64,000 nt of DNA from Phymatolithon calcareum (taxonomy: Eukaryota > Rhodophyta > Florideophyceae > Hapalidiales): positions 2,294,001 to 2,358,000 of the forward strand of contig OZ345360.1 in the NCBI GenBank assembly GCA_977006965.1, in the 5' to 3' direction. A model generated the notes under the pieces. It was not told the DNA's origin. It ran no database searches and was given only the letters and a program-made list of their open reading frames with translations. Made by a program: the position numbers and the translations under genes. Positions 51,588 to 62,752 of the stretch are shown here, one piece after another (the stretch's first letter is position 1; every line of letters starts with the position of its first letter).

Positions 51588-54188
51588 CTAGAACTCGATC
51601 TTGGTAGTCTTTCGCGCGGTTCCAATGTCACAGGCGTTCACCTTCGCGGCAAATCGTAAAGAGCATAATGACTCATTAAAACTGGTCAAAACAGGGGAGA
51701 CATTGACAAACATTAGCGTCTTCGAGTCACCGCCCAGTGAGTCTTGCAGTAAGAATGTTAGCTTAGAATTGCGGAATGGAATGTGCTTTTCCTTGTTCGC
51801 GAGCGCGGCGATAACGTCTCCAAGCGAAGAAAGACTTTTGTTGATGTGCTGTGTCTCCTTAAGACGTTCACCCTTAGCCTTGCTCATGTTCAAACGCTCC
51901 GACCCGGCAAGATCAACAAGATTGAGTAGCCCCTTGAGCTTCTGTCCAGACAGGCTGTTGTGCCCATCGATGTAAAGCCTAAACACAGAGTGCGATCGGG
52001 AGCTGCGCTCGTTCGCCTGCGTTGATGCAGTAGCTCGGTTCCTTTGCGAACGCTGAATAAGCGCGAGAATCTTCTCTGGTGTGTCTACATTCTCGATTGT
52101 GAGACCGTTCACTTCGGATTCACGAGTTTCCGTATTAAACTTGATAGGCAGAGGTTTTTCTTTTCCGCCACTTGGTCTGATGAGAAGGTCGCGAACGGTC
52201 TCATTGTAGATTTCGAGAAACGCAGCTCGAAAAGTGAATGTCCACTGATCCTTGGAAAGATTATCCGCCGTCTCGAACACTTGCTGCACAGACCGAGGAA
52301 TCATGCCCAACTCGTCATCGGAGCCGCCGAGCATAGTATGAGTTTTTCCTGAACCAGTCTGACCGTACGCAAAAATGGAAACACGGTATCCATCCAGGGC
52401 ACTCTGCACCAACTCGGAGATTTCAGTGAACACCTGATCCTGTGCACATTGCGGCCCAAACACATGGTCAAATTTGAAATTCCAATTCTGAGGAGAGTCT
52501 GAGGAGGAACGCTTATTAGCTTCCGGCTGTGTCAGGGCAATACCTTTGCTCTTGTCAGTGTAGGCAATGCTGGGTTCGGCCTCTCGGTCAGCGCTTTCGC
52601 CTTTCAGGAACGGACGTACGCGGCAAAAGACACGGATATTACCCTTCAGTTCCTGTACAGCATTGTGCAGTTTGCGACGAACTCGCTGGTCCTCACGTGC
52701 CTGCTCCTCCAGTTCCTCAATAAGCCTGTTCTTTTCCACAAGTTCGGCTTGCAACTGCTCGAGGGCTTTCTGCTTTCGAGCACTTTCATTCTCAATCGAC
52801 TCTTTCTGGATTGCGAGAACATTTTTGTCCTCCTGTAGCAATGCCATTGCCTTAGTTTGAGCAGAAAAAGACGATTTGACGGCGTCTAATTCAGAGTTTG
52901 CTGATGACAGTCGTCGCTGGAGGAGATTTGAAGAGCCAGTCAGACCGTCTAATTTCGAGGCCATGCTGAGTTCTATTTGGTCAAACTTCTGCTTCTGCGA
53001 CACGAGAGTCTCCTCGTACGAAGCCTTCATGTTGGAGTTTTCCTCAAGAAGTCGCTGGCGCTCTTTCATCTCGGAATCGCAAGACGTTAGAGTGTCATTG
53101 AGCTTGGTTTTCAAATTTGCGAGTTCCTCCTGCAGTTTGGACTGTAACTCCTGCAGGTGTTCACTATTCTTCCTCTGCTTCGACGTTTCGGAGTGAAGAT
53201 CTTCCATTCTCTTTTCCGCCAGTTTCTCGGCTTCTTGTGCTCGCTGAAGAAAGCGCTGCAAGTCAGAAACCAAAGAGCGTTCTTTGGACAATGTTTCCTC
53301 CAAATTTGAAATTTTAGATGCAAAGGTGGATGACTCGGCATTCAATGCAACGACCTCAGTTTCCCTAGATTGCAGAGAAACTTCAAGGTCACGAATGCGG
53401 TCCTTGGATTGTTCTAGTTCCTTGCGCATTTCATTGAGCTCGTTCTGTCCTCCGTCCGCTTTCCCCTTCTGCTCAGCGATAGATCGCTCCATTTCTGACT
53501 GCTTTGTCATGAAAGCCATGTCTTTCATCTTAACTTCCATCTCCGCTTTCAGGATAAGATTAGTTTTCTCAATAACTTCCTTCTCCGCAGCTTGCAACTT
53601 CATCTCGGTCATAGACAATCTTGACCTTAGTTCACTCAGTTCGGCTGCAGCAGTTTGATTATTCGGAACAGCTTGAACAAGCTTGACTAAAGCTTCGACC
53701 TGGGATTCAAGCGTTTTGCTTTTGATTTCTTGATTGGTCAGCCGACGAGCAGTCTCGTCATCCTTCTCCACGCTCTTAGAAGTAGCCAGATTCGGACGCG
53801 AAAGAGTTCTTGGCTTGGTAGCCGAAGAGGCAGTGAACGTCATCGCGGGACGAATTCTTCCGGTGCGAGTAGTCGCTTGTGACTGTGAGTCAGTGGCGCT
53901 ACGATACGACGAAGTCTGTGAGCGGGTACCAGCTTCTGTTTGACGACGCATGCCTGTACGCTGACTTCCTTGAGAGACATTGTCCCGACCTGCGCCGCTG
54001 CCGAGTCTCGAAATAGTGTCCCGTCGCGCCCGGGATGCAGCCGAAACTGGAATTGCAGACTTGCGCTTCGACGCTGGTTCAACATCGCCTGTCGATGGCA
54101 CAGTACGCTTTATGCCAGTTGTCGTGCGGGGAGGGACGTTCTGCACGTCTTGCAGAGGCTTGCGGTTGTTACGCGGATTCCCCGACAT
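51588..54188 (-). CDS. Kinesin-14 (C-terminal minus-end-directed motor)
   Basis: An 866-aa kinesin with the motor at the C terminus, the layout of the kinesin-14 (Ncd/Kar3/KIFC1) family that crosslinks spindle microtubules. The N-terminal ~150 residues are basic, Ser/Thr/Arg-rich (probable non-motor microtubule-binding tail). A coiled coil spans about 150-505. The kinesin-14 neck leads into LKGNIRVFCRVRPFL (about 515). The motor shows P-loop GQTGSGKTHTM, switch I NERSSRSHSVF, switch II LVDLAGSERL, and HIPFRNSKLTFLLQDSLGG. It ends shortly after the motor, as expected for this class. The ATG at 54186-54188 gives an MSGNPRNNRKPLQDVQN start with a KPLQD-type motif often seen in KIFC1 homologues. 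Confidence 0.96.
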   Translation of the reverse strand: MSGNPRNNRKPLQDVQNVPPRTTTGIKRTVPSTGDVEPASKRKSAIPVSAASRARRDTISRLGSGAGRDNVSQGSQRTGMRRQTEAGTRSQTSSYRSATDSQSQATTRTGRIRPAMTFTASSATKPRTLSRPNLATSKSVEKDDETARRLTNQEIKSKTLESQVEALVKLVQAVPNNQTAAAELSELRSRLSMTEMKLQAAEKEVIEKTNLILKAEMEVKMKDMAFMTKQSEMERSIAEQKGKADGGQNELNEMRKELEQSKDRIRDLEVSLQSRETEVVALNAESSTFASKISNLEETLSKERSLVSDLQRFLQRAQEAEKLAEKRMEDLHSETSKQRKNSEHLQELQSKLQEELANLKTKLNDTLTSCDSEMKERQRLLEENSNMKASYEETLVSQKQKFDQIELSMASKLDGLTGSSNLLQRRLSSANSELDAVKSSFSAQTKAMALLQEDKNVLAIQKESIENESARKQKALEQLQAELVEKNRLIEELEEQAREDQRVRRKLHNAVQELKGNIRVFCRVRPFLKGESADREAEPSIAYTDKSKGIALTQPEANKRSSSDSPQNWNFKFDHVFGPQCAQDQVFTEISELVQSALDGYRVSIFAYGQTGSGKTHTMLGGSDDELGMIPRSVQQVFETADNLSKDQWTFTFRAAFLEIYNETVRDLLIRPSGGKEKPLPIKFNTETRESEVNGLTIENVDTPEKILALIQRSQRNRATASTQANERSSRSHSVFRLYIDGHNSLSGQKLKGLLNLVDLAGSERLNMSKAKGERLKETQHINKSLSSLGDVIAALANKEKHIPFRNSKLTFLLQDSLGGDSKTLMFVNVSPVLTSFNESLCSLRFAAKVNACDIGTARKTTKIEF

Positions 54189-55357
54189 CTTGGTGCAAGC
54201 GTTTCAATCCTTGACGGCTGTCGCGAGTACGGTGTGATTGCAATACCGTCGACGTTAGAACGTTGATATCATGCCTGGCGGAGAGGATGGGTGAGGAGGC
54301 ATAGACGTGGCACTTGAGAAGACAAGTCAAGGCCGCGGCAGACGGTTTGTAGCAATTGAGCCGAGAAACGAAACGGACAATAATTTGAATTCAAATTCTG
54401 AATATGAGTACCAAGGATCAATAATCTTCAAAAAAACTGTCCCAAATTTCAAAAATTCAAGCGTTTCCACAGATGCAATTATCATACCAGTACTAGTGAT
54501 GCACGTGTGGGGTACAATTGGGGTGCGGACTTATCTGAACTTGCCCATACAGAGCATTCTCTTTTTCTTTCAAGTTTCTTCCTTGTCTAGTTTAAGTTGC
54601 TAGCAGAGGGTGTTGCTATGGACAAGGAAGTAATTCTTGTGCAATACATCTTTTCTGGCGGAGTTTTTGAGGGACAACTTTGAAGTGACTTGGAGCCCCT
54701 CATTGGTTTGCCAGAATAGTTTCAATTGGTTAGAACTTTGGGAGCTATGGCACACAGGTTTCCACATGAAGGAAACTTCAAATGGACGAAGTTTGCTTCA
54801 TCTGTGTACAGGCAATGGTTAGTGAGCTCTGTCTCGTAAATTGACCATCCAGACTTTCAATAAAGTTATGTTTCGTCGATCAAAACCAAAAAATTTATCT
54901 CCAAAGAGAAATAGAATACTGCAGTGACACTTTTCCATGGAGCAAAATCATTCATAATTCGATTCTGCGACATTCTGCTGATGCTTTCTTGTCATAGCGA
55001 TTGAGGTCGGTACCATTAAATGATGAACAAATTTGTTCATAAGGCAGCCGACTTAAATTGAACGGTCATCAGAACTACATAAGCGATTAAGACTCAGCTT
55101 CATTTTCTTATTACGCGTACCACTATTACTCTGCAAACCACTCTGGTGCTCGAAAATGTTTCAATCAGCATCTCGCCCCGGTCCAGGCTAATAATGGGAC
55201 AGTCCCTAATACGGTGCCTTCAATTGCAAAATGGATTCAGGTCTTTGTGAAGATGAGGATCAGGTTCAATACCATCTTTTATCAACATGTCGCTATCTGA
55301 GCTGCCCAAATGAGCGGATGGGAATGTGCTAATGGTATGAAAGTTGAAGCAAAAAGT
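54189..55357. other. 1.2-kb spacer
   Basis: Upstream of kinesin-14 (minus) and downstream of the two-exon hypothetical gene (minus). No gene or repeat recognised. Confidence 0.5.
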
Positions 55358-56151
55358 TCACCAAATCCTCGAATTCCGAGGAAGATGAGGAACGACAACA
55401 CTGTTGAGCAACGTGATGAGTGACTCGCGGTCGTACTGCACGAAAGCCCTTGTCAATCGACCTTGGGGAGCAGGAGAAATGACGGCGGAACCATGTCAAA
55501 CCCGGGAAATCCTCGCGCTTGGAGAAGGGCGCGTTAGCCCTCCGACGGATTACCGTTAGGTTGCATAAGGTTCACTTCCTCAAAAACTTACCGTCTTTTC
55601 TCCAAAATTTCCGTATTGTGCTCTCTGAACGTGCGTGTTAACATGAGCATACAAGAAAACTCGGTTTTTGTCCGGTACCGAAAGTTATCGAACTCTTCTG
55701 GGGGAGAGGCCTTCTTTCGTTTTTTCGGCGGTGGTTCTCGAAGAGGGGCGAACACATCGCGATAGTCTCGGACGACTTCGGTCAGCGGTTCCGACCAGTG
55801 CACCAAGTCGCCCCGAGCACAAAAAGTGGAAATTCTTGCTTTCGCGCCATCTTCGTCCGATGTAGCACAGCCGTCGTGGACGACTTGTGCAGCTCGATCG
55901 ATATGTTTTTGAAAATTGTCGACCACATCATGAATTTTTTCGGCCAAGATGGGCTTTATGAACGACACAAATCGACCGCTAAAGTTCTCCAACATGTGCC
56001 TTTTCATCGCCGTCAGCATCTGCGTCGAGAGTGCCGTGGAAACGCATCGCTGCGGAAAGTTGGAAAAAGTGTCTATACATGACTGCGGAATGGGATGCTG
56101 CTCCAAATAATTTTCGAAGTGATGTCGGAGAGGGAGATGTTCTTCTTCCAT
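55358..56151 (-). CDS. Two-exon hypothetical protein
   Basis: Exon 1 runs 56151 to 55592 and exon 2 55448 to 55358, minus strand, giving about 216 aa. Without splicing the first frame stops at a TAA that is itself part of a canonical GTAAGT donor, and a frame-preserving AG lies 143 bp on (ACAAG). The joined product continues AFVQYDRESLITLLNSVVV before stopping. It has a helical N-terminal half and a basic cluster PPPKKRKK near 150 that resembles an SV40-type nuclear localisation signal. A TATA-like element sits about 40 bp upstream. I recognise no family. The neat donor and the hydrophobic-patterned exon 2 argue for a real gene. Confidence 0.62.
55449..55591 (-). other. Predicted intron of the hypothetical gene
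   Basis: On the minus strand the donor is GTAAGT beginning at 55591 and the acceptor AG ends at 55449; 143 bp, phase 2. The next candidate acceptor (GTGCAG, about 13 nt further) would put exon 2 in a different frame. Confidence 0.6.
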
Positions 56152-56187
56152 CCAGTGTATCTTCGGTAGGTAAGCATTGACGTGGAC

Positions 56188-56197
56188 TTTATATAAA
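56188..56197 (-). promoter_or_regulatory. TATA-like element
   Basis: TTTATATAAA, 37-46 bp upstream of the hypothetical gene's ATG on the minus strand. Confidence 0.4.
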
Positions 56198-57127
56198 TGG
56201 TACTAAAAACTCAGCCAACGAGTCATCCATCACGTATGGTAAGGACTCAGCGAGGACACCGGCGAAAATGTAGCTCGCCGAGCAAACACACCGTTTGCTA
56301 TTCTCGCATAACGACATTGTGAGGTAAGATCTTTCCTGGTCTCACAATACCCATAACGTCTGGGTATCGTCTTCGCACTGTCTGTCAAACGCTCAAGATT
56401 ATTAACGTTAGCAAGACAGTGTCAGTTGCCATGATCGCAAAAACGTGGATTCTCGTTTTCAGAATCGATAAGCGAGCTTCCAATATCCATCAAGGACACG
56501 ATACCTTTCCAGACTCTTGTTACGGCCGTTTCGGATGTTACAAAATCTCGTCTTGATGCTGTTGACAGGACTGCGCACTTCTGCGATGATCGCGAGTTTG
56601 AACCCGGTGATTGCCATGTGGCACATTGCGAAAGTTGTGCCTCATCTTCCGTCGACGCCAACAGCTATCTCTACCAGCAACTGTGCCGTCTTCACCCACT
56701 TGTTCCGCTCCACGGCATCGCGGAGGGTGCAGAGTAAGAAATTTCTGAGACATCGGAAGGAGCGTGAAGAGCTGCGTCGAGTTTCCAATTGATGGCGTAA
56801 ACAAGGGCAGTCAGGACAATGTCGGCGCGCAGAAAGAGAAGATCGTAATCCGGTAGATGCTGTACCGTGATACTTCGTGTTTTCCGTTTGCGCCACCGCG
56901 TTCCTGCGCGGCCTCGGGACGCGCATTGGCGTAGATCATGCATACCGACCGATTTTGGCTCGGTATGTTTTGCACAATCTGCTGGAAGCATGTCCTTTGA
57001 ACGAATGCGTTCAAACTACTGTGTACCCGGAGCCAAGTGACGCACCCAAATCTATAGGGCGCGCAACCGAAGAGGCTCGGAATGGTCATGGCGCGCGTGA
57101 CTGAGATGGTCAGTTAGCGCGACTCCA
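56198..57127. other. Spacer with weak coding-like traces
   Basis: A plus-strand stretch around 56560-56729 gives a frame with a CHVAHCESC-type Cys/His cluster but no start and many stops around it. No gene is called. Confidence 0.35.
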
Positions 57128-57925
57128 CTATCAACTGTCAAGTCAGCGCGAGTGTCAACGACGATGTGGTTCTCGAAGTCGCCGCAAGACAAATGGGCGC
57201 TTACGATTTATGGCCTGTCACTCCGTCATCGCTATTCAATATGTTCAGCGTCAGAAAAGGTGTCAAATCGACTATCTACGGCGTTGTTGCCAACGGGCGC
57301 GCCTTGCTGTCCTCCGACCTCGTCGGCAAGCGCTGGGCAAAGTTCTCGTGTCACGGCAAAGAGAGAGAACAACTGAAGGACATGACGGGACACAAGGCGG
57401 GACTCGCGCATTGCGGCGTGCAGTGACATGACTGTGATACGCCTGCGTGATGTCTGGCGGGGTCGTGCAATGGCAGCACTCCGACATGGCGAGCGCTCAG
57501 AGTATTACTACCTCAAGTATGGCTGGCTGATGGGAGGTCTACTCGTAAGAGTAACGATGAAGTCCCCTGCTCGCCTTTTGGTTGTGTGTGCCAATGCACT
57601 GGGCACATGTCATGTTGTTTTTTGGGCTTTTCTGTTGCAATGTTCCGCGACGAGCTACGAGCCACGAACGATGCTGCATTCGCAAATTCTTGGGGAAATG
57701 TTTGAGACAATGATGCGCGAGACGCAAGCAGAGTCTAAATCTAGGAAAGAAAAACTGGTGTCGACGACAGTGACGGCCCGTTTTAATTTGCAGCTGCCGC
57801 CGGTGCCGTTGATTCCGTCGATGTCCGCATGGAGGCTCTTTACGGAGACAGAACAGAGATGGAGTGAACGGAATAGATTCTTCGCAGTTCATCTACGACC
57901 AGCTTATTGGCAGGGCAGCGCATGA
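57128..57925 (+). pseudogene. Coding-like remnant, unidentified
   Basis: Two adjacent frames look protein-like. The first (to 57426) reads DDVVLEVAARQMGAYDLWPV and continues with a basic, aromatic segment; the second (57428-57925) starts ATG two bases after the first stop in another frame and has a hydrophobic stretch near 57550-57640. I cannot identify either. A decayed gene is the simplest reading. Confidence 0.3.
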
Positions 57926-60008
57926 CGGGGGACCTAGATCGCGATAAAAATGACAACACAAAGTCGCTCAATGTCGAATCGGTCTTAGCGCGTACGCCAT
58001 ACGTCCTAGACGCATAGTATCTCTCGCACGAATTGATGCGAGCGGCCCTGATTCCCAGTACCAACATGAGTAATCCCGCTCGCGCATTAGCGCGAGTGTA
58101 CGGCATCTTGGCGAACGGAGACTGTTATCACCGGTATCACGTGCGTATACCGAATGCACCCATGCCGGTCATGGGATGGATCGCGACCGTTGAGACTGGC
58201 TCGATGATGTGATTGAGGCTGTGAAACAGGAATTCAATATCCAGGTTCATAACATGGGACATGGGGCACGGTCTGGAGAAATCGATGTACATTACATATG
58301 CACGAACGGTAAACCATTTGAGCGTCTGCTATTGACGCAGCAGGCACCGCAACCATTGAATCGTACGGTACCATTCTCCCCTGTGATTAGCCTAAATAGT
58401 GCTGTAGCTAGACGTCAGGATCAGATCGGGGTATTGTGTCACCACTACTCTACCATGACGATTCGCATTGTAGACGAATAGCCAAACTTGACTGGGAAAT
58501 ATCCTCCAGGCCAGAAAGTCCAATGCTATGTAGACACCACCAGTTGACTGGAACCATTTAATTACTCACCAGCTCATCACTGACGGGTCTCTGCTGGTTG
58601 CGCCATTACACTATAGCCGTAATAGAAAGAGGAATTAGTTCAATAGGTTTTGTTGCGTTGTTTTGACGATGCGATGCAAAACAGATTGTAAACCACATGC
58701 TCCAATGCTGCTGAGGTGTGGTCGAGCAGTCGAGAATTTGTAACGGGAGAGCTGCCTCAGGGTTCAACCCTGAGCGCAGCAAGAGGAAGGTTTTTGTACC
58801 TAGAGCTACTACACGAGAACAAAACCGCGAGGTAACAGACTTGAGTAATCCAAGCTACAAGACAGTAGCACAAGAAACGTATCTCCCTTGCAGTCGTAGG
58901 AGTGTTTCTGAGGGCGTTTAATAAATTCTAAATTAAAAATTTCGACAAGTTGTGCCGGGAGAGACCCATAGAAGCATTTTTCAAAATTTGAGCAATGTGT
59001 CGCTCCCCTTCTGAGCAATTTTGTTTCCACATGGAAGTGAGATAGAGAGAACAGCAATCCCGACCGAGCCAACCTCATTACTCCAAAATGCGGTCCTAAA
59101 TCTTGTATATGAAAAATATACGCGCAATGAAGTTGATTTCCTTGGGACTCATGGCCCTGCATCTTGTGACACGTCAAGGCGTTCCAGAGGGAAAGAGGAG
59201 AGAGAGGTAGAGCTGGGCACAGCACAGTTGGATTGCTGGAGCGCAGCGCATACACGGTAAAAGAAGAGGCTAGTTCACCGTGCGGGTTCATTCGATACCC
59301 CGACGGTGCTGCCTTTATTATTCTATATATAAAGGAACTGCAGCAGCACAAGAGTCTACCCAGGCATTAGAGAGGGCGCAATGGATGCGGCTCCACGCCC
59401 TTGAATGGTCGGACAAACGAGTGCTCTCAGTTGTGACAAATTCCAAGCGGATGTAAGTAAATCCGCAAGGCTGATTCCGAACCACTTAGGGAGGTGACAC
59501 TGACACTCTGGTCGCCACGCACGCACACTTCAGCGCAAGCAAGGGGATAGGACCCGTTCGAAACGAGGACTGCGGAGTATTCCGCGTTGGCGTCCGTTCA
59601 CCGGCCGCTGCTCATACAGTGATCATCCGGCGCACATAGGGGACTGTCAAATGCCCCATGTTCGTGTCCTTTCACCAGCCGCTGCTAAGGCAGTGATCAT
59701 CCGGCGCAAGACAGGGTGCAGTGTTACAATCTTCGTTCTCCACATTACATTATAAGCGAGACTACTGCAATGATTGGAGTCGAATCAGGGCTGACGATTT
59801 CTCGCAGGGTGTTCTTCTGACTGCATAGCACAGTGCAACAGGCAAAAGGCAAGATAAATTTGAAGCGTAATCAAAGGGACATAGAAAGGCAACGTATCTT
59901 CACGACATCAAAGAAGAACATGCCATATCCTACTGCGAGTATCATAGTGTGTTGATGCCTGGTGCATTTTTCAGAGTCATGAGCGCAAGAGCCAGCCCAA
60001 AAATATTC
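57926..60008. other. 2-kb spacer with small repeats
   Basis: No gene recognised. It contains a hairpin at 58751-58780 (12 bp with one bulge, loop TTCAA) and a 38-bp direct repeat at 59597-59634 and 59671-59708 (TTCACC-GCCGCTGCT...GTGATCATCCGGCGCA). Confidence 0.5.
59597..59708 (+). repeat. Two direct copies of a 38-bp element, 74 bp apart
   Basis: Copies at 59597-59634 and 59671-59708 differ at four or five positions. Each contains GTGATCATCCGGCGCA. No function known. Confidence 0.85.
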
Positions 60009-61389
60009 CTACCGGGGCTCAGACATTCTGGACTCTGATATGAAATAACCCAGTTTCAATCGCTTCCTCGTCGAGCATGGCGTACTAGTCTCGGTGAGGT
60101 AAGAAACATTCCCAACCGTTTCTACCGAAAAGTATTTGAAACTAGGCTGATGGTAGAGTAGTCCAGAACCTGTGTCGTTGAGGGTGCCACGCATCCAGGA
60201 CCCAACTGGAGTAGGGTGCACCACGTTAAATGGCCCCGTCATTTAACGGCCAGCGTACGGAACGTTTCCACGAAAGTACTTGCAGGAAGTACTATAATTT
60301 GCGATAAAAGAAGCGAGGGCGTCCACGGAAATGTTGGTGAACTTGGATAGCGACTGTAGACTGCAGTCAAACAAATCTTCATTGGACATGTTCTTGGCCT
60401 TGCAAATACCAGCAGGGAGACAGTTATTTGCACAGAGTATTTTCAAACTTCGCAACGGTTTCTTCAGTTTTCGATGCATGTGTAGGCAATTGAGCGTAAA
60501 ATCGGGATTATGCCAGCGAAAAAATCCTCCTTGCAATCGATCGAGGACACCATCCGGGAATGATTCTTTATCAACAGTCTCAACGAGATGATCGCCTTGC
60601 ATTACCCAAGCTCCCTTGAAAACATTATCTAAGTCTGTGCGGTCTCGGCACCTCAGACCAAGTTTCGAGGAGAACAGATTACCAGGAATAGAAGAGAGTG
60701 GAAGTGCTGATAGCTGGCTTCCTCGCGAGGGCTTTTCCCAGGTTCCCCAATACCCAAACGCACCATTCTTAAATTTGCAAAATCCAACATTGATTCCTTC
60801 TTTCACAAATGTGTACGTCTGTGGAAACGGGGAAGAGATTATCCACTCCCAGTACGCACTCGACCCTGGGCCTAGCTCGCTTTCAAACGGCCAATAGGTC
60901 ACCATCTTGGTTTCCTTTCTTCTCTCATCTGCATGCCTCGTCAAATTCATACCATGCCCAAGTCCTCCAAGGTACAACACCTCTCCAGGGTATTGTCGGC
61001 CTATTGAGTCACCATCAGCAGACACGAGCGCGATGCGGATGGTGCGCATGGTGCGCACTCCTGGTATATCTCGTTCCCAAGTAATCTGGCCGCTCAAAGT
61101 CGATTGTTCATGAGAAACATACGGGAACAGCGCATCTGCACTTACGAATGGCACCCGCTCTGTCGTTCCGAGATATTTTCTTGGGCATTCGTAAGGACCA
61201 GCAAGTTTAAAAGACCTCTGATCCAATGCTTTGGTAATTGTATTATAGACTTTCATCGTCCCGCAGGAAAGCTCTATGTCTCCCGTTCCGCCGAACACAA
61301 TGTCGTCACGGGGGACGTTTGAGACTTTTGCTTGGAAAGCAAATCGTTCGATTCTGGTCCGAGCCGCATAAACAGGCCCGCTCTTCCAT
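60009..61389 (-). pseudogene. 5'-truncated gene of unknown function with in-frame stop
   Basis: A frame of about 380 residues (from the junction near 61389 to 60243) followed, after a single TAA (60243-60245), by 77 more protein-like codons in the same frame (60242-60009, beginning MTGPFNVVHPTPVGSWMRG). The protein is rich in Trp, Gly and aromatic residues and has a Cys cluster near its end. The apparent N terminus is encoded by a LINE tail, so the original 5' end is lost. No signal peptide can therefore be judged. I do not recognise the family; a secreted or cell-surface protein is a guess. Truncation plus nonsense codon suggest a pseudogene. Confidence 0.55.
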
Positions 61390-61700
61390 TCTTTCTTTCT
61401 TTCTTTTATTGCGGGATTTATCAGAGCTGGTAAACAACTCCACATCCTTACGGCTCCAGTAGACTTAACAGATACGAGTGGTACTTGATGTCACAACAGC
61501 TGCCCAAGCTGCACAATGTGCAGACCTTGGGGAAGCTTAACATCTATATCGCTACATAGCCAATCTTCAGTCGCCGTCCTTCAAAGGGATGCCCCGGGTT
61601 GGAAACCATTTAGGACGCTCACGGTAGCTAGTCATCTCGCTGCCTTCTTTCATCTTCTTCTGTCTTCTCTCCCAGCTTCCTTGAGCGTTGCGGCACACCA
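61390..61700 (-). mobile_element. LINE/SINE 3' remnant
   Basis: Reverse complement of the family at 47778-48076: GCTCAAGGAAGCTGGGAGAG near 61680, CATCAAGTACCACTCGTATC near 61480, a hairpin (61424-61429 with 61435-61440) and tail CGCAATAAAAG(AAAG)n near 61390-61412. It sits directly upstream of, and reads into, the truncated gene at 60009-61389. Its upstream side shares TTGCGGCACACCACTCA with the palindrome flank at 7627. Confidence 0.88.
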
Positions 61701-61903
61701 CTCAGGGCGGAATCCATGTACTACCATACTACCAGAAGGTGATAGTCTTCTCCCATGGGGAGGCCGGATCACAGCTCTTGCAAGTTCAAAAAAAACCCTG
61801 CACTGTAGCGGGGAAAAATTCCTGACTGAGCTCTTGGTTCCTATCTGTGACGCACAGGTGAACGGGCCGGACCGGTATGATAGCCGGCCTGTATCAAATC
61901 CGC

Positions 61904-62375
61904 TTAAATTCGCAAGATTTTCTCGAAATCTTGCAACGGCGGGCTTGGGTCTGGCATTTCAAGTGTGGCAAGTTCTCGATTCGCCAAGTCCCTGGAGTGC
62001 GCGTTCACGATCGCGTCCGCCATTTCCGGCGGGATTACCGTCGGAAGGAGCGCTTTGTGCAGCTTTATCGCTGCGGCCACTTGCGCCGGCGCGGGCGCCC
62101 GCGCCCGCGCCGGAAACTTGTCTTTTTTCGTTTGTGGTCCGTTCGGTCCGGTCAAACCCTTCTCCCCGGTCTGCTCCTCTTCCATTCAAATCGAAAACCT
62201 CCATTACAACCTCAAATTCACCGTCTATTTCAACTGAGTTGACCGAAGTGTTATCGTCATGAACACCACTGATTCGCGTGTCAACCAAGTCGTGTACATA
62301 TTGGCGCAAAGCACCATTGTCGGCGTACCGGTTCCCGCCGAGTGCAGCAGAAAACTCATCGCCAGTCAAGCTCAT
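61904..62375 (-). pseudogene. Hypothetical protein, probably frameshifted
   Basis: Two overlapping minus-strand frames join naturally: 62375 to about 62100 (starts MSLTGDEFSAALGGNRYADN) and then the other frame to 61904 (ends LQDFEKILRI). The switch lies in a GC-rich palindromic tract (62086-62113) coding Ala/Arg/Pro repeats, where slippage is likely. No family recognised. Confidence 0.35.
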
Positions 62376-62752
62376 AACGCGCGCGACATAAAATAAAAAA
62401 GAACACCTTTCAAAGTCGAGAGGAAGCAGAATCCCAGTAGGAGATCTTCTATTGTCGGCACATTATGATCACATGCCGACAGCTCTCCGTTATGATACAG
62501 TCGGAAATCACGACACGTGTACTTGTGCTCTGGGGGTGCTAATGCCTCTGATTGGTCCGCATTGTTTATTTCAAATTGTACCGCGCTAATCGCACATGTT
62601 TTCCGTCGGGCAATACAGTACCGCGAAGCGAGCGAGCTACGAGCGATGCAACCCTCGAGCTCGCCCTTCACGCCTTGACTAACACCCGAAGAAGCCCTCA
62701 GCGGACCCCAGTGTTGTCGAATCTGCATCATCCACAAAATGACCACCGTAGC

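Noticed and set aside
58751-58780. tRNA T-arm (GGTTCAACC within a strong stem)
   Set aside because: Stem is 7 plus 5 bp with a 5-nt loop, unlike a 5-bp T stem with a 7-nt loop, and no matching D, anticodon or acceptor arms surround it.
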